Shown: piece after piece, positions 36,120 through 47,073 of the stretch | How positions within the stretch are numbered: position 1 is the first letter of the stretch | Layout: every line of letters begins with the position of its first letter | Assembly (NCBI GenBank): GCA_019614645.1 | Contig: JABWDB010000006.1 | Span: forward strand, 5,518,001-5,582,000 | DNA length: 64,000 bases | From: Stratiolaelaps scimitus | Lineage: Eukaryota > Arthropoda > Arachnida > Mesostigmata > Laelapidae | Direction of reading: 5' to 3' | The notes under the pieces: generated by a model | Databases searched by the model: none | What the model was told of the DNA's origin: nothing | What the model saw: the letters and a program-made list of their open reading frames with translations, nothing else | Translations under genes and position numbers: made by a program

Positions 36120-36985
36120 GATATGGCATATCTACTATATATTGTGGTATTTATGTCGATGTTTGTCTGGGAGTCGGAAAATTCGATCATTATAGCAGGA
36201 ATATAGGTTAAAACTGTTGTACATTGGGAATAACGCTAACAATATCAATAGAGTAAACCACTATAGTATTGTACAACAATACCGAAGTTTCGGTAGTAGT
36301 TGTCGTTACTTTGAAGAATCGCATCGTCTATTTGATACTCTAGAGTAAGCACACTCTTTGATAATTAACGAGCAAGCAATTAGCTCCCTTATGAGGTTTT
36401 AAATGATCCAGCGTTCTAACAAGATTAGATTTTTTTTCAATCATAGACTAGAGGGGGAAGTTGTCACGTGTATAACATTAATAACAATTTTCGCCACGCT
36501 GATACAACGATCCAAATGCATGCTTGACATAACGCACCCTGTTTGAGATCACTTGGCATATCTTCAATCTCAAAACTGGTCACACACAATAATGTTTGCC
36601 TATTAGCTTTTACAATATACAATACTTTATTTTCAGTCACGGGAAGGGTCATTTAAATATAGTCTGTATTCTGGGAATGCGAACGCAATTTGAAGCGTAC
36701 ATAGTAGTCTACAGGGGGTAAACCAAACAGCCCAACTGCACACGAAGCGCCGGCTACTAGCATTTGGTTGTTTTCACACCATTTGTATACGGAATCAATC
36801 GAAGATCGTACTAGACCTTGCTATGACGATGATCCCAACGACCACTTAGTTCAACAGGGTATGATGCATCTATGGCCATAGGAAATCACATCCTTATTGT
36901 AAAGTGTATCAATACAGAAAACGAAGGACTTCCACAATATCCTTGTAGCACCCTCTGGGCCATTTCCTGAATTAACTAAAAAAGT
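36120..36985. other. No supportable gene
   Basis: AT-rich sequence with no frame that I would defend. Confidence 0.35.
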
Positions 36986-36989
36986 AACA

Positions 36990-37153
36990 TTTCCGGGCCA
37001 ACATATGACGTCCACAGTATTGCTTTCAGCGTTCCTTCATTAAACAGATACCGCAAATGCAAATATGCAGCGGCGGTGATCGAACCTGTGCGCCTACATG
37101 TCTCCTGTGATATCAAGGCGTCCACGAATGCATCATCAGAGGCCACCGGGCTC
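36990..37153 (-). repeat. SINE-A copy (tRNA-derived)
   Basis: The reverse complement begins 'gagcccggtggcctctgatg' and has an A-box-like start. A B box 'ggttcgatcaccgcc' follows, then 'gcatatttgcattt' and 'ctgtggacgtcatatgttggcccggaaa'. It aligns by eye with the copies at 40537 and 46629. The body after the tRNA head is shortened. Confidence 0.7.
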
Positions 37154-37971
37154 GAGTGAGCTAAACTTGCCATTTCTACTTCCATCCAAAACTGCCGCTT
37201 CGTAAGTAATTGCATATTACCAGGTTAAGGTTTTGCAGTCGATCTGACGTCTGCGCAATTTAGAGCACAAGACAAATATTGTGAGACCCTGTCAAATGCC
37301 TTTGAAAAATCGAACTATAATGTATCCAGTGAAGTTTTGCATTGTATTTAGAGATAGTGCCCAATCCTACGTCATTTGTACCAGCTGTGTCGATGTAGAC
37401 CTGCCCTATACCAGCGAGGTAGAACGCGCTCAAACCTAACATGATGATCTGCTGCTCGCTTTAAATGGCTACAATGTTCATACATAAATAAAACGGCTCG
37501 CATGTTCCGGCATTGGTCAGACAACAACGTCGAAGCTATTTCAGAGAGAAATTGATTAAGCCGTTAGGGAATGATGTTAGGCCTCCTGTCAGTTTGAGAA
37601 CCGTTGGACTGAACAAACTACCATACGTTCATCGTGTTCGGAGCGGGAATCGAAGCGACGCATCGTCACATTAGCATGAAATGTAAACGAGTTCACCCGC
37701 CTGTCAGCTGAAGGAGAGCGATGTTTCACAGCTTCGTTATTATGACGAGAATTGCCTCGCCCATATATCTCACTGGGCTCTGTATTTCTCTCTCTCTCTC
37801 TCTCACTCTCCCTGACTCCTTCTCTTCGTCTGTCTCTCAGTGAGATCTTCTTCCTGAACCTCGCGGTGTCCCTTGGTGTATTACACATTAGCATATAAAC
37901 ATGGAGTCCACTGAACGAGTGGCCTATCAGTCCGGCGTTCGCGCAGCCGTCCTGACGTCACCCTGATACCA

Positions 37972-38205
37972 ATGACGATGTCGTACGTCACCGAAATCAT
38001 CATCCGACTAATCGAACGTTTCGACAAGGAGCAACCGTTCCTCTGTCTGTCAAATTGCAGTCGCTTTCAGGACTCGCGGACGTCGGGACAGCGCGGCCTA
38101 ACATCGACACTCGTACACGTCGACGCTTTACAAACAGACGGGAACAACTTCGACAAAAACAATTGCCGTTCTGGAAAGGAGGGTTTTTCAATATTTCGAA
38201 AATGA
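37972..38205 (+). CDS. Possible ATG-initiated ORF, unknown
   Basis: An ATG frame of 77 residues starting MTMSYVTEIIIRLIERFDKE, hydrophilic afterwards. A TATA-like 'catataaac' lies about 75 bases upstream, and a short ATG frame (MESTERVAYQSG, ended by TGA) precedes it. No signal peptide or domain. It may be a first exon, since another coding-like segment lies at 38290-38592. Confidence 0.25.
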   Translation: MTMSYVTEIIIRLIERFDKEQPFLCLSNCSRFQDSRTSGQRGLTSTLVHVDALQTDGNNFDKNNCRSGKEGFSIFRK

Positions 38206-38289
38206 CAGCGCTAACATATCTGCAGAAGAGTAGTGTAAAACGCATGAGGACGTTATATTTTTCACATACACACACACACAAATCAATAT

Positions 38290-38592
38290 TTGATTTTAGT
38301 GCAGCTCAGTGGCTTTCATTTAATTGCTAGCGAATCGCAGGAAATCCCAACACGCAATGAGACACCGTCACACTCGTCTCGTCTCGATATCGTCAGTACT
38401 TTCGTCATTGAGAGTGATGGGTGCCTTTATACTTCCAAAGTTAAAATTGCAGAGGGCGTTTCATCGCATGGTGTCAAACACACTACGCACATTTCCACAA
38501 TGAATTTGGCCAAATGGAAGGAGATGACGAAACCAGAAATTATCGGCGATGCGGCATTATCATTGCAACAAGGCGGATCAGGAAAACGCTAG
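38290..38592 (+). CDS. Possible terminal exon, unknown protein
   Basis: Open for about 100 codons without an ATG. AG acceptors are available ('tatttgattttag' and 'catttaattgctag'). The frame has convincing coding character (RLDIVSTFVIESDGCLYTSK, then MNLAKWKEMTKPEIIGDAAL) and stops at TAG. No family is recognised. It might pair with the ATG frame at 37972, but the phase was not resolved. Confidence 0.33.
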   Translation: MILVQLSGFHLIASESQEIPTRNETPSHSSRLDIVSTFVIESDGCLYTSKVKIAEGVSSHGVKHTTHISTMNLAKWKEMTKPEIIGDAALSLQQGGSGKR

Positions 38593-38599
38593 GCTTTTT

Positions 38600-39610
38600 G
38601 TTTGGTAGAGGAAGAAATTTTCGTCAAATACACGGACACCACTAGAGACCTTCCAATCTCCATAAAAGTGGACCGATCCAGTGTAGGGAGATTGACGTGG
38701 ATGACGAAACGCCTGTACCTGTTAAGACCACCATCCTACCCTGCTGAGAGTCTATCTCTTTCCTGGCAACACTCTAGGTTAGCTGCTTTCCATTGTACAT
38801 TGTTCTGGTTTATTTCTACCGATTTCCCTAATAGGTCGGAGTGTTTAGGCACGTTTAGCAGTCACTAAGTTCCGGAGAAGCAGACCTCTTTTCCTTACGA
38901 TACTTCTGAAGGTGACAATTTGTCGCAGGCCCGCTTCAGCAGACAGGACAATTTCGATTTCGGATCGGTGTAGCCTCTATAACTTTAATGATTTTATGAT
39001 AATACTCAAGCCGTAACATATAAGACATGAATTAATCGGCTACACGCATTGAGTCCTGAGGTCGGTCCAGCAGGTTCACACTAGAGCTTCTGGGTGAAAC
39101 AGTTCGAATTCGCCCATATACGTCGCACCGAATACCTATGTAAATACTGTTTAAACCCTATAGATGAACAATAAAATCCACATTCGATAATGGCTGAGTC
39201 ACCAGCGATTATGGAAAGACACAGATGATTTTATTTCATCAAAGCTTGGAGCGGGACTGTTAACTTACATTTGTTGGCCGGCAACATGTCATTGGAAATT
39301 CGACGCGACCTAAAAAAAGGGGGTAATTGTAATTTCTTAATCAGTTGTTATTGTAGTGGCCGACAAAGGGGCACATATACAAGATGATAACGTGCCTATC
39401 CTTGGGTCCCTTGCCTAGTGCACCAGGTGTTCCTAATAAGTCTAGAACATGTTAAAGTATCATTTATTTAGTTTTTCTTAAACTGATTGATCGATAAATT
39501 ACTTCTTAGCAAACAGCTTGCAAATAATGACTATATGTCGAATGGCGCAACCACTGATTAGACAACTCTTGTTGACAGTGATCTTAAATTCGTTGCAATT
39601 AAGCTCTATT
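38600..39610. other. No supportable gene
   Basis: An 88-codon frame at 38602-38868 lacks an ATG; nothing else stands out. Confidence 0.3.
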
Positions 39611-39614
39611 AGAT

Positions 39615-39674
39615 AGGGGGCATAGTGGTAAAGTTGCTTGTTTCTATAATGCCAAATCAAGGTTCATCAACACC
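39615..39674 (+). repeat. tRNA-like remnant
   Basis: 'ggggcatagtggtaaagttgcttg' followed at tRNA-like spacing by 'aaggttcatcaacacc' resembles A and B boxes of a tRNA-derived repeat head. There is no matching acceptor stem, so it is not a working tRNA. Confidence 0.35.
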
Positions 39675-39679
39675 AACTT

Positions 39680-40530
39680 CAAATGATAGTCATTATTATT
39701 CGGAGCTTGCAAGGCATGAGGCAAGTTAACAGCCAACGAGGAAGAGGAAAGCCAACAAGCACGCTGACATGCATTGTCACAGCCGTCGACGATACAGTTG
39801 AATCTAATCCATATCATCGCCTATCGTCGTCGCTCTGCACCTTTACTCTACGAACCGTTACCGCCCTCAAATGAATGCTCCGATGGGTGGGAAATGCTTC
39901 GCCCCAACGCCGAACGCCGAGCCCAGATTGAGCGTCGTACCAAATTTGAATAATCGGGTAATTGGGTAATACTCGTTGTGCTTGTTCTTGCATGTAATGT
40001 TGCTCCAGAAAGACTTTTTTTCCATGCGTTGTTTATGCGTGCTCATTTTTTGCCTTAGAGACGTCGCGCACGATTGATTCTCGCTATGACCGATTCTCAC
40101 TCCGTCTGCACGACCCCGATTCATATGTGCTGCTGATAGAGCACAACAGCTTGGCGTGAATGTTCTAATCATAGTGTTCTTGTAGCATATGGCTGCCGAA
40201 TTAAGAATAGACATAAATTATACCATCGGTATGGACAGACTGTGTCCACCTCTCGTTTAAGTGTATTCATGGTGCTACCCGGGTAAGTGCCGCGAATGGA
40301 TGGAAGGCCCGCCGCAATGCTTTCGAAAACGCTTCGCATCGAAGCAGTGGTCGATTATTATATTACTAATTATATTATGTTATATATTATCGATATTATA
40401 TAACTAACAAACTCTGTATATACTGTCATGCTTGCTAAAGTTGCCATCGGATTTCAATGCCGAATAATTCACCTTGCTGAGTCAACCTTCACGTTCAGTG
40501 ACACACAGCACTGTTAGCATTTCTAGATAG
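39680..40530. other. No supportable gene
   Basis: A 115-codon minus frame (39867-40214) shows no domain or signal peptide; otherwise AT-rich. Confidence 0.3.
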
Positions 40531-40536
40531 GGTTTC

Positions 40537-40705
40537 GAGCCCGGTGCGTGGTGCATTCGTTTGTGGCGTGCAATCGGAGGAGACACGTAGGTGCGCGAGT
40601 TCGATCCCCACCGTTGCACATTTGCATTTAAAGGGGCCCGTCTTAAGAAGCAGTGTCGAAAGTAATACCGTGAACGTTAAACATTAGCCAATGGCGAGGA
40701 ACAAC
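40537..40705 (+). repeat. SINE-A copy (tRNA-derived)
   Basis: 'gagcccggtgcgtggtgcattcg' opens the copy. The B box 'gagttcgatccccacc', 'gcacatttgcatttaaaggggcccgt' and a body reaching 'ccgtgaacgttaaacatt' follow. Internal polymerase III boxes are well kept. Confidence 0.75.
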
Positions 40706-41160
40706 TGTGCTAAGTACACTTGAATTTAGTCTGTATATATGTATCATATCTCACTGCTGGATGACAATAAATATTTGGTTATTTAAGAAAATATATTTAT
40801 CGATTCACCCGGTTGCGGAGTTGGTTAACTTCACAAAGTTCAAACGATGCAATCCTTTCGTAGGTTTTATAAACACATAATTTTCGAGAGCTAATTTGCG
40901 ATATAAAGTAAACAATGCACGATATGAGTTCATGGTAGCGAAAAAGCCATATCACATACACGTCTTCCAAGATCCTTTATTTCTCATACCGTGTTTCTCG
41001 GATGCATCGCACGCTGCTGTGCAACAAAATATAAAGGGAAAATATATTGAGTTGCTATTTGGGGACATAATTCCATAGACTGTTACATTGAATTACATAA
41101 AGAGGATACTGTACATGTTTCCATGTCGGACTGCATAGGTAAAGCTTTGCTTGATTGCAG

Positions 41161-41381
41161 CGAGGCGTTCTGGGATGCCACGTATCGACACCGGCAGTGC
41201 TACGGCGATGTTCTTCGGGCGGCCGCTAATTTCTTCGGGCGCAGGCGCTTTCCGATGGAAAGTACTCGATTTATGCGGACACGGAAACGAGGCGGCGCCT
41301 TACGCGATTGTCTTCACACATGCACGCGCCCGGGAGAGCTGCTGCGATATCATGTATTATAGCACCTCTCGCTCCAGCTAA
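41161..41381 (+). CDS. Possible terminal exon, GC-rich, unknown protein
   Basis: A strong acceptor ('gctttgcttgattgcag', ending 41160) precedes a GC-rich segment that is open in two plus frames. One frame reads MPRIDTGSATAMFFGRPLIS and later LDLCGHGNEAAPYAIVF, ending at TAA 41379-41381. The other reads DATYRHRQCYGDVLRAAANF and ends at 41362. Both have plausible codon use. Composition clearly departs from the AT-rich neighbours, which argues for selection or for a promoter-like island. No family is recognised. Confidence 0.3.
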
Positions 41382-41389
41382 CTTGGTCG

Positions 41390-42345
41390 TAGGCACCTAA
41401 ACATTTAGGCAAAAAAGATACCGAATTTCTGAGCGAGCTGCTCAAGACAAGTCTCTTGTTAGGTGGCGGAGCTCCACTCTGTGCAGGCTACTACTAGAGG
41501 GTTCTCATTGAACAGGCTGACACGAATATCTTGAAATATCCTCGAAATTGTTATTAATAATTTATTTAAGTTCATTTCATAGTTTATCTTTTTACATTAT
41601 ATGGTGAATACCTAACAAAGGTAACAACACATTTCATGTAAAAAATTAAAGCTTACACGGATAGAATTATGTCTGCAATCAAACATAGCACTGGCCTTCA
41701 TTCCGTGAACTTGTTTTGATTTGTAGCCAAGGTGAAATATTATTAGTACCTGCGGGTAAGATCGTAAATCCAACTCAGGCGAACGCTGCACTAAAATTCC
41801 ACCCTGTTAACACGAGTGGCACCATGAACAGTCTGCTTGGAAATGCCCCCCAAAGTAAGCACTAATATTTCATGTGTATTACTCATATTTTATGCAGTTT
41901 AGACTTCAGTTTGGTAAATCACCAAGTCGAAATTTGTAAATAAGAAAATATTTAAGTATTTTGTCACCATTAATCAATGATTAAGGTAAGTTGTATCGAG
42001 TAGCAGACGTTTATCAATACGTGAAATAGATATAAACGTATTTATCACCGAAGCGAATCTATTCTCCGTTCGTTTTAATTCTGCTAGTGCTCACATAGAA
42101 TCCCTGAAAACAGATTAGCAACCTCGAGCAGCTATTGTACGATTCTCGTCACCGTAAGAAGTGCTACCCCTGGCTCGATCATATTTTGGAGTGATATTCG
42201 GGCTCTAGGATTTAGTTGAAGTTAAAGTTAGTCGAACAAAATACAAAAACTCTTAACTTACGGGTGTACCCATATATTTGTAAAATCAGCTACTGCCAAG
42301 CTTGACGATGTCAGAATAGCTGGACAAAGATGACGACACTAAATT
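41390..42345. other. AT-rich, no gene seen
   Basis: Contains the 3' flank of the 42.3-kb gene on the minus strand. No canonical AATAAA is visible close to its stop codon. Confidence 0.35.
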
Positions 42346-42348
42346 GAA

Positions 42349-42710
42349 TTAGTTTTTTTTTAGAAGGGATCCCATTTGCTGGCGAAACATTTCAGCGAGT
42401 TTTAACATGGTACCCATGTCACCCGGTAGAGTTTTAAAATATTTCATAGCACAGTCATTTATCTCAGTGAATATCTTTTCCAGATCTACCGAAGCGGCAT
42501 CCTTCTCCGGTATCTTCATGACCATCGAAACGGCTTTGGGATCGATAAACTGGATGAATCGTCGATTGCACTTGAGATAGTTTTGGGTTTCTGTTTCTGT
42601 CAGTTCGAATCGGCTACGGCTTGAGGCGTTCCTGTTCAGGGAAATAGAGAACGTTAGCGGTGCCGTCTATGTGTACTTCAGCAATATCCTTGAAATTATC
42701 CAATATAATA

Positions 42711-42748
<38 letters not shown>

Positions 42749-43120
42749 GTGGTAAAACGAATTACCAAGACTACAATATTTCGTCGTTTGATTTCCAATT
42801 TATGATATCGTGTGTGTGTGTGTGTTATCTCTTTACCTGTTGAGACTAGCATCGCAGACTCGGTGCGTATAACACATGAGCTTTATGCCTTTCTCGACCA
42901 AGGGCGCGATATCGAATGAAACTTGAGCTACAGCGCGAGTTACTATAGGAAAACACTTGAGTCCTCGGCGCATCGTCACAATCAGGAATTTCTTCTCCTC
43001 GATCGATGGCTTACGGGTCTCTTTCTCGTGATAACACAAATCGAAGTCACTGCTGGTGACAGCAATGATAAGACTGCAAAAAGCTACTTGCGCGAGGAAT
43101 CCGACGCGAGAGAAATGCAT
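42349..43120 (-). CDS. Secreted six-cysteine protein, two exons (188 aa)
   Basis: Two minus-strand exons join in frame: 43120-42837 (94 codons plus 2 nt) and 42631-42349 (1 nt, 93 codons, TAA). The donor is AACAG|GTAAAG and the acceptor is 'ttctctatttccctgaacag'; the split codon is Arg95. The product starts MHFSRVGFLAQVAFCSLIIA, a signal peptide probably cut near residue 23-24. The mature part has Cys at 29, 56, 83, 89, 116 and 155, consistent with three disulfides. It has an NAS glycosylation sequon at 96 and a helical, Met-rich C-terminal half ending SLLKKN. Exon 2 was hidden because an in-frame stop lies in the intron. The family is not recognised; an extracellular or salivary-type role is inference. 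No TATA box or AATAAA was identified. Confidence 0.78.
42632..42836 (-). other. Intron of the six-cysteine protein gene
   Basis: A 205-bp GT-AG intron containing a (TA)n run (42716-42746) and a (CA)n run (about 42810-42825). These length-variable microsatellites sit between two clearly coding segments. Confidence 0.75.
42716..42746. repeat. (TA)n microsatellite
   Basis: Alternating A/T run inside the intron. Confidence 0.95.
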
Positions 43121-43249
43121 GACGAGCAACTATGGCAATTGTGCACAAGTAGGGAAACTCTTACGAACGGGAGCAATCTTGTGGCTTCTCTGACTTCCAT
43201 AAGAAAGGAACTAGGTATGAAGTGGACTGTCGTCTAGTTTGACCAGCAC

Positions 43250-44120
43250 GCGTTGCTTCGGAAACCGAATGACCTTGCTCTTATTTGGTCAGATGCAAAT
43301 CGTCGAGATCCATTCGTTTAGATCAAACCAACTGACCAAACAGATAACGAGATGGGGAAATAAGACGCATAGGCTGATATAAGACAAACGCCAATCTTCA
43401 TTGCCTTTGATGAATGAACACCTGCTTAACCTTGGAGGTCTACAAGGTCTCCCGTTCTCACACCTCTACGGCGCGGCGAATTGAATCACTGATCACTATT
43501 TAGCCAACGGGCAGTTTCCCTATCGAGCACTTGATTACTGCGAATTCGATGTTAAAAGGCACAAAACTGAACATAACCAGCGTAGGTGATTCTATTGATA
43601 AGCAAATCATTGGAACGCAGTTTAAGTCGAAAAAAGATTCCAATAGGTTGACATTTTGACCTAGCGAATTGTTTTCCCAATAATCAAAATTGTCGAAGAA
43701 CCTCGTTTAGAGCTGAATTCAATTAGATATCATTATCAAAAGTCTTTATATGACGTAGCTTTCGTTAGATAATTCCTCGAAATCCCACATTAATCAGAGA
43801 GACTTCATCTGAGGCTTGCGCCTGCTCAGGCTACTCGCACGGAATCACTGGATAACAGGCTACTCTGTCCTTCTCATAGTTGTCAAAGGCGTTCAGGCTT
43901 AAAGTTTTACATACCTCTATGGTAATTCCCGAGGGCACGTCGCTAAAATGTGATCCGGAACAACTAATTGCAAAGTGGGAATGCCTTAGCACTCCTAAGT
44001 AATTATCTTCCACGGGGAGGACTCAACGAAACCGCGTCTTGACGTCCTCCTGCCATCTCACATCGATCTGAAACCGAGAGAGAGAGTCTGCGTCGAAAGA
44101 TGAATTAGATTACTTTAGTA
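43250..44120. other. No supportable gene
   Basis: Upstream flank of the six-cysteine gene; no clear TATA box found and no domain-bearing frame. Confidence 0.35.
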
Positions 44121-44123
44121 AAG

Positions 44124-44178
44124 GTGAAGGTAAAGCTTTATTGGTTTATTAAAGGAGCTGCAATTTCAAGTAGATTTT
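44124..44178 (-). repeat. SINE-B tail without tRNA head
   Basis: The reverse complement 'gcagctcctttaataaacc' followed by 'aataaagctttaccttcacc' matches the 3' tail of the SINE-B copies. No tRNA head lies upstream of it. It is either a 5'-truncated insert or the 3' end of the partner LINE. Confidence 0.6.
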
Positions 44179-44207
44179 AGACACATTAATGGGAGTTTCA
44201 AATAAAC

Positions 44208-44279
44208 TCCCGTTCAGCTAATGCTACCAGATTTCTACCTCACAGGACTTGGTAGAAATCTGGGGTTAAAATTAGCATA
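44208..44279. repeat. Long hairpin (13-bp perfect stem)
   Basis: 'ccagatttctacc' and 'ggtagaaatctgg' pair perfectly across an 11-nt spacer. A short outer stem (atgcta/tagcat) extends it. A second small hairpin (gggagttt/aaactccc) lies just left at about 44190-44211. Confidence 0.85.
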
Positions 44280-44299
44280 GGAGAGGGTTGCATAATAGG

Positions 44300-45460
44300 C
44301 ATGCTATATATTCGAATTTTGACCAAAAACAAAACGCTCTTCTCTATGCGGCCTGGTAAATCAAATGAGTCTGTTGACTAAAAACAACATTGGCAGGTGA
44401 TAAAGTTTTGATCTCTCCGTTTTCGGATCAAATTGAGAGTAGTAGAAGTCGTCGATGATCGTTGCAAGATCGAAAAAGGTCATTTGGATATATAGGCAAT
44501 CAAGAGTTTCATTTTAGAGTTCCTTATCGAGCTGCAGAAGCCTATACCCATACATAAATTCATCAATGACTGAAGCAATGCAATGTTTGCATAATGTTCA
44601 CCACAAGTTGCACTTTGCTTATGCATGGAAACCAATGATAATCACAAGGGCTTAAATCTGGACAATATGCAGGTTGAGTTCACCGCTGAATATAGTTGGC
44701 CTCTATCTACAATAGTTTGTTATTGCAGCCGTATCGCTATCAGGCGGTCGGCACTAGGTCGTCCATCTGCGCCGAAGTCAATTCATGGGAGGACCCACTT
44801 TGCATTTTTCTTGGTCATTTTCTGTGTTTTCGTTGTAGCTTCGCAACAACTATGGTGCGCGGAGTACCAGAATAGGCCGACAAACAGGTTATAGTCTAAC
44901 TTCTAGTCTGCTCAACGGCTAAGATAATTGTCACAACTCGTTCGCTGGGTAAAGTCCGCCCTGTCGAACATATTCACCAATTTTCGATTCACTTAATTTG
45001 GGCTTGTTCCTTCAAGAAACAAAAACTTACTCACGGAACGCTGATCGTCGCCACAAAACAATGGTTTCACCTTCGAGATTTATGTCTGTCCTAAAAAAAA
45101 CTGAGCCAGCGCTGAGCTGCGTATAGTTACAAACCTCAACTAGAAACAGATCGAATTTCACCTCACTACGACGCTTGGTTTGAAGGTTATCAAGGTTTTT
45201 TTTTCGATGTTAAAAATAGCTCCGAACTACGAATATAAAACTGTATTTTTCTTATGGATCAGTCGTGTTGAGGGGGTAGGTGACATTGCTTCGTTTGAAA
45301 CGTATACTATGGTATTTCGCGAGCAACATTTAACATTCAGACTCGATATAGCAAAAATTCTCCAAAAGTTATTACACCCAAGTGACTGGCCAAACTAGTG
45401 TTATATCGAAATCTTAACTTTAATAACGTCAAGGCTTTGAAGAAGCCTTTTGCACATTCG
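44300..45460. other. No supportable gene
   Basis: Frames at 44625-44894 and 45180-45398 show a hydrophobic patch (FAFFLVIFCVFVVAS) but no start or splice support. Confidence 0.3.
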
Positions 45461-45469
45461 CGTCGTTGT

Positions 45470-45606
45470 AGTCATTTACCTACGGAGATGAGGTCATCAT
45501 GTAAAGAGCCAGAGGCCGCAGGTTCGAATCCCATTGCATGACACATAAGAGAACTTAAGCATTGTATGCAGTTCGTTTAATAAATCAATAAAGCTTTACC
45601 TTTACG
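45470..45606 (+). repeat. SINE-B copy (tRNA-derived)
   Basis: The B box 'caggttcgaatcccattgc' is followed by 'aacttaagcattgtatgcag' and the family tail 'aataaatcaataaagctttacctttac'. The A-box end is decayed. Confidence 0.65.
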
Positions 45607-45609
45607 TTT

Positions 45610-45875
45610 ACCACCAAGCTTAAGTTTACCGTAAATTAAGCAAGTCAGGAAATCTTCGGTGAGTTCCAGTTGGGAGACTACCGCAGCTGCTTCAAGCGTT
45701 AAGCCCGGCTCCCTTTTTATCCCGTCCCCGTGACGGGGTTACGGAGGCTATGCAATAGAAAAACAGTACATCTTAATAATTGTCTTCTCGTAATTAACAG
45801 GCCAGTCATTTTTATTTGCCTCATGAAATCTCCCTAACAAACTAGCACATGCACATTTTGTTTAGCCATAAAATA
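45610..45875. other. Intergenic
   Basis: Nothing recognised except a small hairpin 'ccccgtgacgggg' near 45724-45737. Confidence 0.3.
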
Positions 45876-45880
45876 ATGTA

Positions 45881-46120
45881 TAATCAGTATAATATAATTA
45901 ACTAATTATATAATAATATATAATCAGTATAATATAATTAACTGATTATATAATAATATATAATCAGTATAATATAATTAACTGATTATATAATAATATA
46001 TAATCAGTATAATATAATTAACTGATTATATAATAATATATAATCAGTATAATATAATTAACTGATTATATAATAATATATAATCAGTATAATATACTTA
46101 ACTGATTATATAATAATATA
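45881..46120. repeat. 6 x 40-bp palindromic minisatellite
   Basis: Six head-to-tail copies of a 40-bp unit starting 'taatcagtataatataatta', in exact 40-base register. The first unit differs at one base (actaatt for actgatt) and the last at one (atactta). Each unit contains 'taatcagt' and its inverted partner 'actgatta', so it can fold on itself. The near-identity implies recent expansion or homogenisation. Confidence 0.97.
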
Positions 46121-46628
46121 ATCAGTGTCTTAAGACGCAGTGTAATATCGTTATTTATGTATGAGTGAATTGAGTTTCGGAAGATCTAGTCTAATACACA
46201 TTACGACACTATGGGATAAACGATAAAGCATTGTGCTTCGCCATCGGTTGGAGACCACAGTCCGTGCAGTTGGTTGTTCGATTGTATTATATTGGGGTGA
46301 ACATTACTTCGGCATCTATTCTTCTTTTCGGAGGAATAATCATACCTGTCACACATAAGTCGGTGCATAAGTAACTTCACCCACTCACTCTGAATTGCCG
46401 TATTTTTTTAAATAATTAATGGATTTTTTAATGGAGAAATATAATGACCTCGCTTTCTATAATTCTCGCCCATCCATTAGGCAGCATATGGATCCTACGG
46501 CGGAAAGACATCTCGTCATGGGAAGCAGTTCACCTATCGAGCCGATTTCGGGAGTCTACTTTTGTCTTGAAACGCTTCCCCCGAAGGCCGTAGTTCATGG
46601 ATATGCATTTCCTAGCTAAGCATAGGTC

Positions 46629-46816
46629 GAGCTCGGTGGCCTGGTGGTGCGTTCGTATGCGTCTTCCAACCGGTTGGAGACACGTATGTGTGCGGGTTCG
46701 ATACCCACCGTCGGATGTTTGCATTTAAAGGGGTTCATTCGTATGAAGCAATACCGGGAGCTACCGAAAATTCCGTGAACGTTTAATGTTTAAGGCTGTG
46801 AATCAGCCCGGAAAAA
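46629..46816 (+). repeat. SINE-A copy (best preserved)
   Basis: The A box 'tggcctggtgg' and B box 'gggttcgatacccacc' are intact. They are followed by 'gtttgcatttaaaggggttcattcgtatgaagcaat' and a tail ending 'gctgtgaatcagcccggaaaa'. This copy defines the family: a tRNA-derived head of about 85 bases plus a unique body. Confidence 0.8.
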
Positions 46817-47073
46817 CCATGCTGCGTTTGTTATCGTTTCCTATGAATTTATCGGTTTGGTTTGCTGAGTTATCTTGTGTCTGAACGGTCTGCGTTGACC
46901 TAGTTCCACTAGGTTCGAATAAGTCATAATAGAGCACGACCCTCTGATCACACGAAATGCACAGCATGATCATATGGCCGGAAGAACTCGGTTAACACCT
47001 TCTCTGTCCGTTTGAGATTATTGTAGAATATCAATTTTATCTGCCGTAACTGTTTTGCATAGATAACTCTTCT

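Noticed and set aside
42667..42852. 61-codon minus ORF in the 42.7-kb region
   Set aside because: It is read-through of the intron microsatellite of the six-cysteine gene.
45881..46120. CRISPR array
   Set aside because: The 40-bp units are head-to-tail with no unique spacers, and the sequence is eukaryotic.
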